Positions 1 through 6,117 of a DNA stretch of 9,832 bases are shown one piece after another; position 1 is the first letter of the stretch; every line of letters starts with the position of its first letter. A program made the position numbers and the translations under genes. This DNA is from Bacteroidales bacterium (lineage in GTDB: Bacteria > Bacteroidota > Bacteroidia > Bacteroidales > UBA3663). The stretch lies in assembly GCA_030526445.1 (NCBI GenBank), contig JAUNCV010000021.1, positions 7,764 to 17,595 of the forward strand, given 5' to 3'. A model generated the notes under the pieces. It worked only from the letters and a program-made list of their open reading frames with translations. It had not been told where the DNA came from and ran no database searches.

Positions 1-854
1 TGAATGTGGCTGTCATCGGCCTTGAGTTCAATCCTGATGCTCGATGGCTGACTATTGCTTGTGCCATGCTTGAAAGCATTCTCAATAAACGAGGTGAAGA
101 GCAACGGCGCAATCTGCAGTTTCTGGCTGGGATGTTCGGGCAATTCTTCTATTATCACAGTGTACGATGTACAGCGAAGACGCATCATGCTGATATAGTT
201 GTGCATAAACTCAACCTCGCCCGCCAGCGGCACCTGCGGTTTGTTACTCTCATAAAGGGCATAACGCAGCAAATCAGAGAGTTGACCTATGGCTTCTTGA
301 GCCATATCGGGGTCAATCTGTGTGAGCGATGAAATATTGTTGAGCGAATTGAACAGGAAGTGCGGATTGAGCTGGTTCTTGAGCCATGTGAGTTCGGCCT
401 CGGTGCTCTTTCTACGCTCCTCCTCCAACTGCTGCTGCACCTTTTCCGATTGCAGATACAGGCGCAAGCCCAAAGCAGCCATCTCCACAAACACGCCTAT
501 CGTAAACAGCGAGCCCGCCCACGAATAGTAACCAGTCTGCGCCACATCATCGAGCATCGAGACATCGTTACGCAACATGAGCGCAGGAAGCACCAAAATG
601 AGAAGCAACGAGGTGAGAAAATACCAGAACTTATGACCATTCGAGAAGAGATAAGGAACCAAGACATAGAAACTTACAAAGAAAATAACAGCCATGGGGC
701 CAACCAGCATTGTAGCCTGCGTCAAGAAGGCCCAATGACGCATGCCACCGGGATCAACGATATAGCAAACGCCTGCAGGAGCTACGATGGGAAGAATCCA
801 ACCCAGCAGTAACGCTGACAAGATGATGAGGCTTTGTTTTCGTTCGCGAGTCAT
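1..854 (-). CDS. LytS/YehU-type sensor histidine kinase (3' end cut by window edge)
   Basis: The minus-strand reading frame starts with ATG at 854 and stays open to the window edge, giving 284 residues. The N-terminal ~135 residues contain about four hydrophobic segments (roughly 8-30, 45-70, 76-94, 112-133), so the protein sits in the inner membrane. A short basic/acidic linker follows. At 160-172 is the His_kinase (PF06580) box with LNPHFLFNSLNN; His165 is the predicted phosphoacceptor. The N-box FIENAFKHG is at 256-264. The remaining ATPase glycine boxes (perhaps 60-70 residues) would lie beyond the edge. Kinases of this family phosphorylate LytTR-type response regulators, usually encoded next door, so the partner is probably just left of the window. 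The gene lies 73 bp downstream of a TonB-dependent receptor on the same strand and has its own promoter. The stimulus cannot be read from the sequence. The family assignment is firm. Confidence 0.93.
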   Translation of the reverse strand, partial: MTRERKQSLIILSALLLGWILPIVAPAGVCYIVDPGGMRHWAFLTQATMLVGPMAVIFFVSFYVLVPYLFSNGHKFWYFLTSLLLILVLPALMLRNDVSMLDDVAQTGYYSWAGSLFTIGVFVEMAALGLRLYLQSEKVQQQLEEERRKSTEAELTWLKNQLNPHFLFNSLNNISSLTQIDPDMAQEAIGQLSDLLRYALYESNKPQVPLAGEVEFMHNYISMMRLRCTSYTVIIEELPEHPSQKLQIAPLLFTSFIENAFKHGTSNSQPSSIRIELKADDSHI

Positions 855-873
855 AGTTTCAAGATTTCTTGTG

Positions 874-905
874 CAAAGATAGCAACATTTCGGGTATCTG
901 CCAAA
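874..905 (-). promoter_or_regulatory. Promoter of the histidine kinase gene
   Basis: On the minus strand the sequence reads TTTG (905-902), exactly 20 nt of spacer, then TATCTTTG (881-874). This matches the Bacteroidota -33/-7 consensus TTTG-N~20-TAnnTTTG. Transcription would begin near 867 and leave a very short leader before the ATG at 854. The spacing is identical to that of the receptor and rplY promoters in this window. Confidence 0.75.
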
Positions 906-918
906 CAAATACCCGAAA
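888..918. repeat. Perfect 10-bp inverted repeat over the kinase promoter (candidate operator)
   Basis: TTTCGGGTAT at 888-897 is the exact reverse complement of ATACCCGAAA at 909-918, with an 11-nt spacer. The two arms flank the -33 element (902-905), and the left arm lies in the -33/-7 spacer, so a protein bound here would compete with RNA polymerase. There is no T-run on the minus strand after the repeat, so it does not look like a terminator for the receptor gene that ends at 928. The binding protein is unknown; autoregulation by the neighbouring two-component system is one possibility. Confidence 0.55.
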
Positions 919-927
919 AGTAGCATT

Positions 928-3387
928 TTATTGTATAAACAAGTTGTTCATATTATCTTCTGGCGCCTCAATGAGGTCGCTTTCATCGGCCGTACGTGCC
1001 TGTTTCTTCTGCATCTTCATATCGCCAAAACGATAGCTGACCGAAGCTGTGAGTGTGAACATGCTAATATCAGTCTTTGTGCTCATACCGTAGTCCTTGC
1101 CCTGACTTTCTACATCCATATGCATGGTTGGGCTGAAAGGATTCATAGCGTTGAGACTGATGGTGAGTCGGTCGTTCATACAACTTTTGTTAAGTCCAAG
1201 CATGTGAATATTCATACCCGCGTTCTTACCTTGCAGCGTGTAGGTGTTGCCATTGTGCATGTAGAGAGCTGACAACTTCATGTTCCAAGGCAAATTCTGC
1301 TGCAGATTGACCATAAAACTGTTCTGCCAACCATTAGTGGCAAGGTTCATACTCTCAGCCTTAAGATCAACGTAGGTGAGCGAGCCATTAAGCGTGAGAC
1401 GAGTCTTTGGGGTAATGCTCCACGATGCAAAGAGACTCACACCTGAATTCTGACGAGTGGCGATGTTATCGTAAGTAGTGTTGAGCACATTTTCTTCCAT
1501 AAAACTATATTGCTCTATACCATTGTCTTGATATGAGTAGCGCAACGTGGCATTGAGCATGAGCTGGGTCGAAAAATAGCTGTATGTGAGCTGTGTGTTG
1601 TGCACCTTTTCGACATCGAGATCAGGATTGCCATAGGTCACATTAGTGACATTCTGGGTGTTGCGATAAGGATTCAGCACCGAGATGCCCGGACGACTGA
1701 TGCGCATCATATAGCTCAGATTGAGGTTCTGACTCATGCTTGTGGCAAGTGAAAGCGAAAGGTTTGGCACAAGGTTGTCATAACTCAGACTGAAGTCTTT
1801 GCCATTGCCAACACTATAGTTAACCTCCTGCTCGGTGTGCTCATAGCGTAATCCACCTTTGACGGTTACCTTGCCCAGTCCCATCGAATAAGTAGTGTAA
1901 AGGGCTCCAATGCTGTTGCGATGAGTATAATCGAGCAATGGACTCTCGGCCGTTCCCTTGCGCCACACATACTTGCCACCTGCTTCGAGCATTTGGCGCT
2001 CGGCTGTAGGCAATGTATAGTCGAGCTGAAGCGTATTTTCGAGCATGTTATTTTTATCTTCCTGGCTGAACGATGGCATGCTCTGGAGACTGTATTCGGT
2101 CTCACTCACATTCTTGCGAGGCTGAGTGCTGACACGATAGGCAGCGATGAGCGTGTGTTTGGAATTGTCGCCAAAAACGTGTGTATAGTCAATGCTGCCG
2201 TTGACCAAAGTACTGTTCACCTTGTTGTCATTGCTTTGGCTGAAGTCTTGCATTGGGCTGTTCTTTCCCTGAGGATAACTGAACTTCGAATCAATTTCAC
2301 TCTCCACCTTGCTGCGCATATCCATAACATTGGCTGTGAACGAAATGCTGTTTTTATCATTGACTTGATAGGTTGCGTCGATAGTGCCAAACAGGATGTT
2401 CGAACCAGACTTCTGCTCTGTCACAGCACTCATATGCTGACCATCAGAGAACTGATCGCGTTCTGTATAAGCATCCACACTGGGCGAAAACATATAACCC
2501 TCGTGTGCATTGACCGAAAGAGTAAGCTTGTCTTTCTGCACCATAACATAACCATTGGCACCATTCATGCGGTTACCACCCTGTAGCGAAATGCTGGCGG
2601 TGTAACCTTCCATACCTTGCTGTTGTTCGGTAATGATATTCAATATGCCACCTACACCCTCAGCGTCATATTTGGCGCCCGGGTTAGTAAGTACCTCAAT
2701 ATTCTTGACACCTTCAGCCGGAATGGCTTTAAGCACCTCTTTGGGGTTGCTACTCATCATGGCACTGGGTTTGCCATTCAAATAAACCTGGAAATTCGAT
2801 GAGCCGTTGACCTGAATATTGTCATCACCATCGACTGTTACCATGGGCACTTTGCGCAGCATATCTAGCACAGTGTTGGTCTTAGCATCGGGATCGTCTT
2901 TCACGCTGTAGGCAATCTTATCTCCCTCCATCTTGACCAAAGGCTTCTGTATAGCCACCACAACATCGTCAAGATTCTGAGCCGACTCTGCAATATAAAG
3001 TGTACCGAGATTTGCCTGTTGGCGGTCGCGATTCACGCTAAACATACGCGTGATAGGGCTTCGTCCAATACTGGTAATGAGAAGCAGATAATCACCTTTC
3101 TGCTTGAGGGTGAAGCTAAAACGTCCGTCATTGTCGGTTGTGCCTGCAGCTGCAGTCTTGTCGTTCTCCATGGCAGTGCCTGACTTCCATATTCTCACGG
3201 TTGCCATAGGCTCGCCTTCGTGGGTCAGAGAGTCAATAACACAACCCTTCACTTCATATTCGGTCACAACGGCTTCGACTGCAATGGCATTATCGGCCAT
3301 CGAGCTGTTTTCTGACACTTCGGCAGCTTTGGCCGAAAATATAGCCATGCTAAGAATGACGCTGCTAATGAGAATTTGCTTTTTCAT
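928..3387 (-). CDS. TonB-dependent outer-membrane receptor, OMP_b-brl_3 (PF14905) type
   Basis: The predicted protein has 819 residues. I chose the ATG at 3387 because it is followed by a clear signal peptide (MKKQ start, hydrophobic core, AKA cleavage site near residue 21) and lies ~30 nt from a good promoter. Domains in order: a carboxypeptidase-regulatory-like Ig fold at about 45-133; a TonB plug at about 145-255, with VLDMLRKVPMV, the NGSSNFQVYLNGKP stretch and the DAEGVGGILNI stretch typical of plugs; then an outer-membrane beta-barrel to the end. The last strand has SYRFGD and is followed by a charged tail of about 35 residues, common in this family. These proteins sit in the outer membrane and are energised by TonB-ExbBD. 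There is no SusD partner, so it is not a classic glycan-uptake pair. Pairing with a LytS-class kinase suggests envelope sensing or regulated uptake. The substrate cannot be told. Confidence 0.92.
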   Translation of the reverse strand: MKKQILISSVILSMAIFSAKAAEVSENSSMADNAIAVEAVVTEYEVKGCVIDSLTHEGEPMATVRIWKSGTAMENDKTAAAGTTDNDGRFSFTLKQKGDYLLLITSIGRSPITRMFSVNRDRQQANLGTLYIAESAQNLDDVVVAIQKPLVKMEGDKIAYSVKDDPDAKTNTVLDMLRKVPMVTVDGDDNIQVNGSSNFQVYLNGKPSAMMSSNPKEVLKAIPAEGVKNIEVLTNPGAKYDAEGVGGILNIITEQQQGMEGYTASISLQGGNRMNGANGYVMVQKDKLTLSVNAHEGYMFSPSVDAYTERDQFSDGQHMSAVTEQKSGSNILFGTIDATYQVNDKNSISFTANVMDMRSKVESEIDSKFSYPQGKNSPMQDFSQSNDNKVNSTLVNGSIDYTHVFGDNSKHTLIAAYRVSTQPRKNVSETEYSLQSMPSFSQEDKNNMLENTLQLDYTLPTAERQMLEAGGKYVWRKGTAESPLLDYTHRNSIGALYTTYSMGLGKVTVKGGLRYEHTEQEVNYSVGNGKDFSLSYDNLVPNLSLSLATSMSQNLNLSYMMRISRPGISVLNPYRNTQNVTNVTYGNPDLDVEKVHNTQLTYSYFSTQLMLNATLRYSYQDNGIEQYSFMEENVLNTTYDNIATRQNSGVSLFASWSITPKTRLTLNGSLTYVDLKAESMNLATNGWQNSFMVNLQQNLPWNMKLSALYMHNGNTYTLQGKNAGMNIHMLGLNKSCMNDRLTISLNAMNPFSPTMHMDVESQGKDYGMSTKTDISMFTLTASVSYRFGDMKMQKKQARTADESDLIEAPEDNMNNLFIQ

Positions 3388-3422
3388 AACGTAGAGTGTA
3401 TTTAATTGTTTGTTTTCTGCCG

Positions 3423-3454
3423 CAAAAGTAGCACTATTATATAATGTGTACAAA
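3423..3454 (-). promoter_or_regulatory. Promoter of the TonB-dependent receptor gene
   Basis: The minus strand reads TTTG (3454-3451), exactly 20 nt, then TACTTTTG (3430-3423), a full match to the Bacteroidota TTTG-N20-TAnnTTTG pattern. Transcription would start near 3416, giving a leader of about 30 nt before the ATG at 3387. This supports that ATG over the longer in-frame start at 3564, which lies upstream of the promoter. Confidence 0.8.
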
Positions 3455-3457
3455 CAA

Positions 3458-3487
3458 GTTTCGACCAAATACCCTACGTGTTTCGAC
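3458..3487 (-). repeat. Two GTCGAAAC direct repeats, 22 bp apart, upstream of the receptor promoter
   Basis: On the minus strand GTCGAAAC occurs at 3487-3480 and again at 3465-3458, 22 bp start to start (two helical turns, 14 nt between copies). The nearer copy is 3 nt from the -33 box. Tandem half-sites spaced by about two turns next to the -35 region are how LytTR-family regulators such as AgrA bind DNA. The sequence itself differs from the AgrA consensus, so the link to LytTR is inferred from spacing and from the neighbouring LytS-type kinase. Between the copies lies GGGTATTTG, also present at the kinase promoter (906-914). Confidence 0.5.
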
Positions 3488-3495
3488 GAAATATG

Positions 3496-3530
3496 AAAAA
3501 AAGGTGCAAAACCCCGAAGGATTTCGCACC
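3496..3530 (-). terminator. Intrinsic terminator of ilvE
   Basis: On the minus strand a 12-bp stem (arms 3530-3519 and 3514-3503, two G-U wobbles) is capped by a C(TTCG)G tetraloop and followed by seven T (3502-3496). It begins 26 nt after the ilvE stop and separates ilvE from the receptor promoter. This is a textbook rho-independent terminator. Confidence 0.92.
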
Positions 3531-3556
3531 ATATTAATTTGATTGAAACAAAGAGA

Positions 3557-4579
3557 TTACTCAATAATGGTTACCCAGTTGTGGGTATCCTCAATGTCGC
3601 CATACTGAATGCCGCGCAAGGTCTCATAGAGCTTGGTGCAAACAGGACCAGGCTGGTTGCTTGGGAGGATGTTATAAACCTTATCCTCGTCAAGGTCATC
3701 AATACGGAAGATTGGGCTGATTACAGCTGCAGTACCACACATCGAAGCCTCGTCAAGATAAGCAAGTTCCTCAACAGGCACAGGACGAACCTCAACCTTC
3801 ATACCGAGATCTTTGGCAACCTGCTGCAAAGACATATTGGTAATAGAAGGAAGAATTGACTCTGACTCTGGAGTAACATAACGATCGACCTTGATACCGA
3901 AGAAGTTTGCTGGACCACACTCGTCAATAAACTTCTTGCTTCGAGCATCGAGATAAATCACGGCGCTGTAACCCTTCTCGTGAGCCAGAACGCCCGATGC
4001 CAACGATGCAGCATAGTTACCGCCACACTTGATGCGGCCAGTGCCAAGAGGTGCAGCACGGTCAAAACCACGCATAATGCAGCAAGGAGTTGCCTTGAAA
4101 CCATCCTTGAAGTATGGTCCTACAGGCATAACAAAGACAATGAACTCATACTCATCAGCAGGATTAACACCCACCTGAGGACCAGTACCGAAGAGCACTG
4201 GACGAATATACATAGAGCAGCCGGTCTCATAAGGAGGCACAAGATGCTCGTTAAGCTTTACTACCTTCTTGATAGCCTCTTCGAAAAGGCCGTCTGGCAG
4301 TGGCTGCATAAGAATGGTGCGGCAGGTGCTCTGCATGCGCTTGGCATTCTCATCCATACGGAAGACGCGAATCTTACCATCTTTGCCACGGAAGGCCTTC
4401 AAGCCCTCGAAACCAGCCTGACCATAATGAAGCACAGTAGCAGCCATGTGCATGGTTACTTCTTCACTCTCCGAAACGCGAATCTCGCCCCACTTACCAT
4501 CTTTGTAGGTGCAGCGTACATTATAAGGAGCCTTGCTGTAGCCGAAGCCAAGTTTGCTCCAATCGATTTGCTCTGCCAT
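3557..4579 (-). CDS. ilvE: Branched-chain amino acid aminotransferase (PLP fold type IV)
   Basis: The product has 340 residues, normal for the longer (BCAT-II) form of the family. It transfers the amino group between glutamate and the 2-oxo acids of leucine, isoleucine and valine, the last step of their synthesis and the first of their breakdown, in the cytoplasm with pyridoxal phosphate. Visible signatures are HYGQAGFEGLKAFR at 51-64; the GTGRIKCGGNYAASL stretch at 179-193, where Lys184 is the predicted PLP Schiff-base lysine; FIDECGPANFFGI at 217-229; and CGTAAVISPI at 281-290 near the cofactor phosphate. The ATG at 4579 is about 35 nt from a promoter-like sequence. The gene appears monocistronic: its own promoter is upstream and a strong terminator follows. 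Other ilv/leu genes are not nearby. The assignment is firm; substrate preference among the three amino acids is not visible. Confidence 0.96.
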   Translation of the reverse strand: MAEQIDWSKLGFGYSKAPYNVRCTYKDGKWGEIRVSESEEVTMHMAATVLHYGQAGFEGLKAFRGKDGKIRVFRMDENAKRMQSTCRTILMQPLPDGLFEEAIKKVVKLNEHLVPPYETGCSMYIRPVLFGTGPQVGVNPADEYEFIVFVMPVGPYFKDGFKATPCCIMRGFDRAAPLGTGRIKCGGNYAASLASGVLAHEKGYSAVIYLDARSKKFIDECGPANFFGIKVDRYVTPESESILPSITNMSLQQVAKDLGMKVEVRPVPVEELAYLDEASMCGTAAVISPIFRIDDLDEDKVYNILPSNQPGPVCTKLYETLRGIQYGDIEDTHNWVTIIE

Positions 4580-4617
4580 AACTTTACTTATTTAACTTAA
4601 TAACACTTTATGAGGTG

Positions 4618-4650
4618 CAAATGTAACGAAAATGTTAATACATTCGCCAA
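4618..4650 (-). promoter_or_regulatory. Probable promoter of ilvE
   Basis: The minus strand has TACATTTG at 4625-4618, matching the -7 consensus TAnnTTTG, and a TTG at 4650-4648, 22 nt upstream. The -33 element is shorter and slightly further away than in the other promoters here, so this promoter may be weaker or regulated. It would give a leader of about 30 nt before the ATG at 4579. Confidence 0.6.
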
Positions 4651-4673
4651 TTTGCATGCTAAAAAATGCAAAT
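4650..4673. repeat. 8-bp perfect inverted repeat ATTTGCAT/ATGCAAAT at the ilvE promoter
   Basis: ATTTGCAT (4650-4657) and ATGCAAAT (4666-4673) are exact reverse complements separated by 8 nt. The repeat abuts the ilvE -33 element and lies about 45 bp from the divergent rplY promoter. It has the size and symmetry of a dimeric regulator's operator, for instance an Lrp-type or other amino-acid regulator. That identification is only a guess. The surrounding DNA is very A/T rich, which raises the chance of a coincidental repeat. Confidence 0.4.
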
Positions 4674-4716
4674 ATTCATCAAAATTACACATTTTTATAA
4701 AAAACGAGCATAGTTT

Positions 4717-4748
4717 TTTGTCAGTTTGCTCGAAAATTTGTACCTTTG
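4717..4748 (+). promoter_or_regulatory. Promoter of rplY
   Basis: TTTG at 4717-4720, exactly 20 nt of spacer, then TACCTTTG at 4741-4748: a full match to the Bacteroidota -33/-7 pattern. Transcription would start near 4755, leaving an untranslated leader of roughly 135 nt before the ATG at 4890. Strong promoter elements fit the codon bias of rplY, which suggests high expression. Confidence 0.8.
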
Positions 4749-4754
4749 CGCCGC

Positions 4755-4889
4755 TTTTGAGATTAAGCATCAGCAATCGGGCGGTGCGCTTGGGCTCGGA
4801 ATGAACCAATTATAAGCCCCGCTGCAGATAAGTGCGATGGTAGTTGCGCAAAAGCAATTAGAGTAACACAATAAAACTTAATTAAACAA
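4755..4889 (+). promoter_or_regulatory. Long 5' leader of rplY (possible regulatory leader)
   Basis: The transcript start inferred from the promoter at 4717-4748 leaves about 135 nt without a convincing reading frame. That is far longer than the ~30-nt leaders of ilvE and the receptor gene. The first half is G/C rich; the last ~35 nt are A-rich and single-stranded in character, which is typical of Bacteroidota initiation regions. One short inverted repeat is visible (GGGCT at 4792-4796 with AGCCC at 4815-4819). Many ribosomal-protein genes have leaders that bind their own product, and L25 binds 5S rRNA, so autoregulation is plausible but not shown. Confidence 0.35.
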
Positions 4890-5450
4890 ATGAAAGAGTA
4901 TTCTTTGAGCGGCGTAAATCGCGCTGAGAGCGGCAAGAAGGCAGCTAAGAACCTTCGCGCTGAGGGTATGATCCCATGCAACCTCCTCACCAAGGAGGGC
5001 GCTAAGTCATTCGCTGTTAAGGCTTCTGATGTTCGCAACCTTCTCTACACCTCACAGGTGTACATGGTTAACCTCGACATCGAGGGTCAGACCTGCAAGG
5101 CTATCGTTAAGGAGACCCAGTTTGGTCCTATCAACGAGGAGCTCTATCACATCGACTTCCTCCAGATCAACGAGGCTGAGCCTATCGTTGTTAAGATCCC
5201 TGTAAAGCTCGAGGGCTTTGCTGAGGGTGTTAAGGCTGGTGGTAAGCTCGTTAAGCAGGTTCGCGACCTCACCGTTAAGGGCCTCTGGACCAACGTTCCA
5301 GAGCGTCTCGTTGTTGACGTTACCTCTATCGAGCTCGGCAAGTCTTTGAGCGTTAAGGCTCTCAGCTTCGAGAACCTCGAGATCCTCAACGCTAAGAGCG
5401 TTATCGTTGCTGGCGTTAAGCAGACTCGTGCTTCTCGTAACGCTAAGTAA
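4890..5450 (+). CDS. rplY: Ribosomal protein L25 (bL25, Ctc/TL5 long form)
   Basis: The product has 186 residues. It matches the two-domain long form of bL25: an N-terminal 5S-rRNA-binding barrel (about 1-92, with GKKAAKNLRAEGMIPCNLL at 16-34 in place of the usual RR.G..PA.LYG-type region) and a C-terminal TL5/CTC beta domain (about 98-180, with IPVKLEGFAEGVKAGGKL and the ERLVVDVTSIELGKSL segment). It binds 5S rRNA in the central protuberance of the 50S subunit. Codon use is very restricted (CTC, GTT, ATC, CGC, AAG dominate), the mark of a highly expressed gene and clearly different from its neighbours. There is no Shine-Dalgarno sequence; the start is preceded by an A-rich stretch. A strong terminator follows 27 nt after the stop. 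The assignment is firm. Confidence 0.96.
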   Translation: MKEYSLSGVNRAESGKKAAKNLRAEGMIPCNLLTKEGAKSFAVKASDVRNLLYTSQVYMVNLDIEGQTCKAIVKETQFGPINEELYHIDFLQINEAEPIVVKIPVKLEGFAEGVKAGGKLVKQVRDLTVKGLWTNVPERLVVDVTSIELGKSLSVKALSFENLEILNAKSVIVAGVKQTRASRNAK

Positions 5451-5476
5451 TTTTACGCAGCTTGCACAAAATTACA

Positions 5477-5514
5477 GCCTCTTCCCTCCCGAGGGAGGAG
5501 GCTTTATTTTTTTT
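5477..5514 (+). terminator. Intrinsic terminator after rplY
   Basis: GCCTCTTCCC (5477-5486) pairs with GGGAGGAGGC (5493-5502) over 10 bp with one U-G wobble, closing a 6-nt loop. TTTATTTTTTTT follows. This is a strong rho-independent terminator. It sits only 20 nt before the pth start, so most rplY transcripts should not continue into pth. Confidence 0.92.
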
Positions 5515-5533
5515 CGTACACATTATATAACAT

Positions 5534-6097
5534 ATGAAATATCTGATTGTAGGCCTTGGCAACATTGGCGAAGAGTATTGGGGCACACGCCACAATATTG
5601 GCTTTCGCGTGGTCAATGCTCTGGCCGAAGCTCACGCTGCCAAATTCGAAGAAAACCGATATGGCGCTACTTGCGAGTTCCGACTCAAAAATCAGCAACT
5701 GCTCCTGCTCAAGCCCAATACCTATATGAACCTTTCGGGCAATGCTGTGCGCTACTGGATGCAAGAGGAAAAGATCACTATCGATCATGTGCTTATCATC
5801 TGCGACGACATCTCTATTCCTTTCGGCACACTGCGTATGCGACAGAAGGGCTCGGCTGGTGGACACAACGGACTCAAAGACATTGCTGCCAAGTGCGGAG
5901 GCGAAGGCTTTGCACGTCTGCGTTTCGGCGTAGGTGGCGATTTCCCAAAGGGCGCACAGGTGAACTGGGTGCTGGGCCGTTTCCCTCAAGAAGAGGAAGA
6001 CAAGATGCCTGAACGACTGGAAACTGCCGTGAAGTTTATCGAAGAGTTCTGCCTGGCAGGCCCCGCCATTGCCATGAATAAGTATAACGGAAAGTAA
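5534..6097 (+). CDS. pth: Peptidyl-tRNA hydrolase
   Basis: The product has 187 residues, normal for bacterial Pth1. It cleaves the ester bond of peptidyl-tRNAs that fall off stalled ribosomes, recycling tRNA in the cytoplasm. Catalytic and binding residues are all present: Asn10 in GLGNIG, His20 in TRHNIGF (the catalytic base), Asn66 in NTYMNLSG, Asp91 in CDDISIP (equivalent to E. coli Asp93), and Asn112 in GGHNGLKDI. The FARLRFGVGGDFPKG segment carries the conserved R-x-GVG motif. No TAnnTTTG promoter box is visible in the 83 bp after rplY, so expression may come from a weaker promoter or from read-through of the rplY terminator. The hslR-like gene follows after 20 nt, suggesting a shared transcript with that functionally related gene. 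The assignment is firm. Confidence 0.97.
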   Translation: MKYLIVGLGNIGEEYWGTRHNIGFRVVNALAEAHAAKFEENRYGATCEFRLKNQQLLLLKPNTYMNLSGNAVRYWMQEEKITIDHVLIICDDISIPFGTLRMRQKGSAGGHNGLKDIAAKCGGEGFARLRFGVGGDFPKGAQVNWVLGRFPQEEEDKMPERLETAVKFIEEFCLAGPAIAMNKYNGK

Positions 6098-6117
6098 ACT
6101 ATATTTTATTATAGTAT

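Noticed and set aside
1921..2586. 221-residue plus-strand ORF opposite the receptor gene
   Set aside because: It is a codon-pattern shadow of a long, clearly coding minus-strand gene; it has no recognisable domain or initiation region.
3388..3564. 59-residue N-terminal extension of the TonB-dependent receptor to an upstream ATG at 3564
   Set aside because: It runs through the receptor promoter, the ilvE terminator and the end of ilvE, and it would bury the signal peptide that starts at 3387.
3980..4600. 206-residue plus-strand ORF opposite ilvE
   Set aside because: It is the antisense shadow of a firmly identified gene, with low-complexity composition.
4597..4809. Small ORFs on both strands in the ilvE-rplY intergenic region
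   Set aside because: They overlap the divergent promoters and the palindrome; A/T-rich DNA gives such frames by chance and no protein features are visible.
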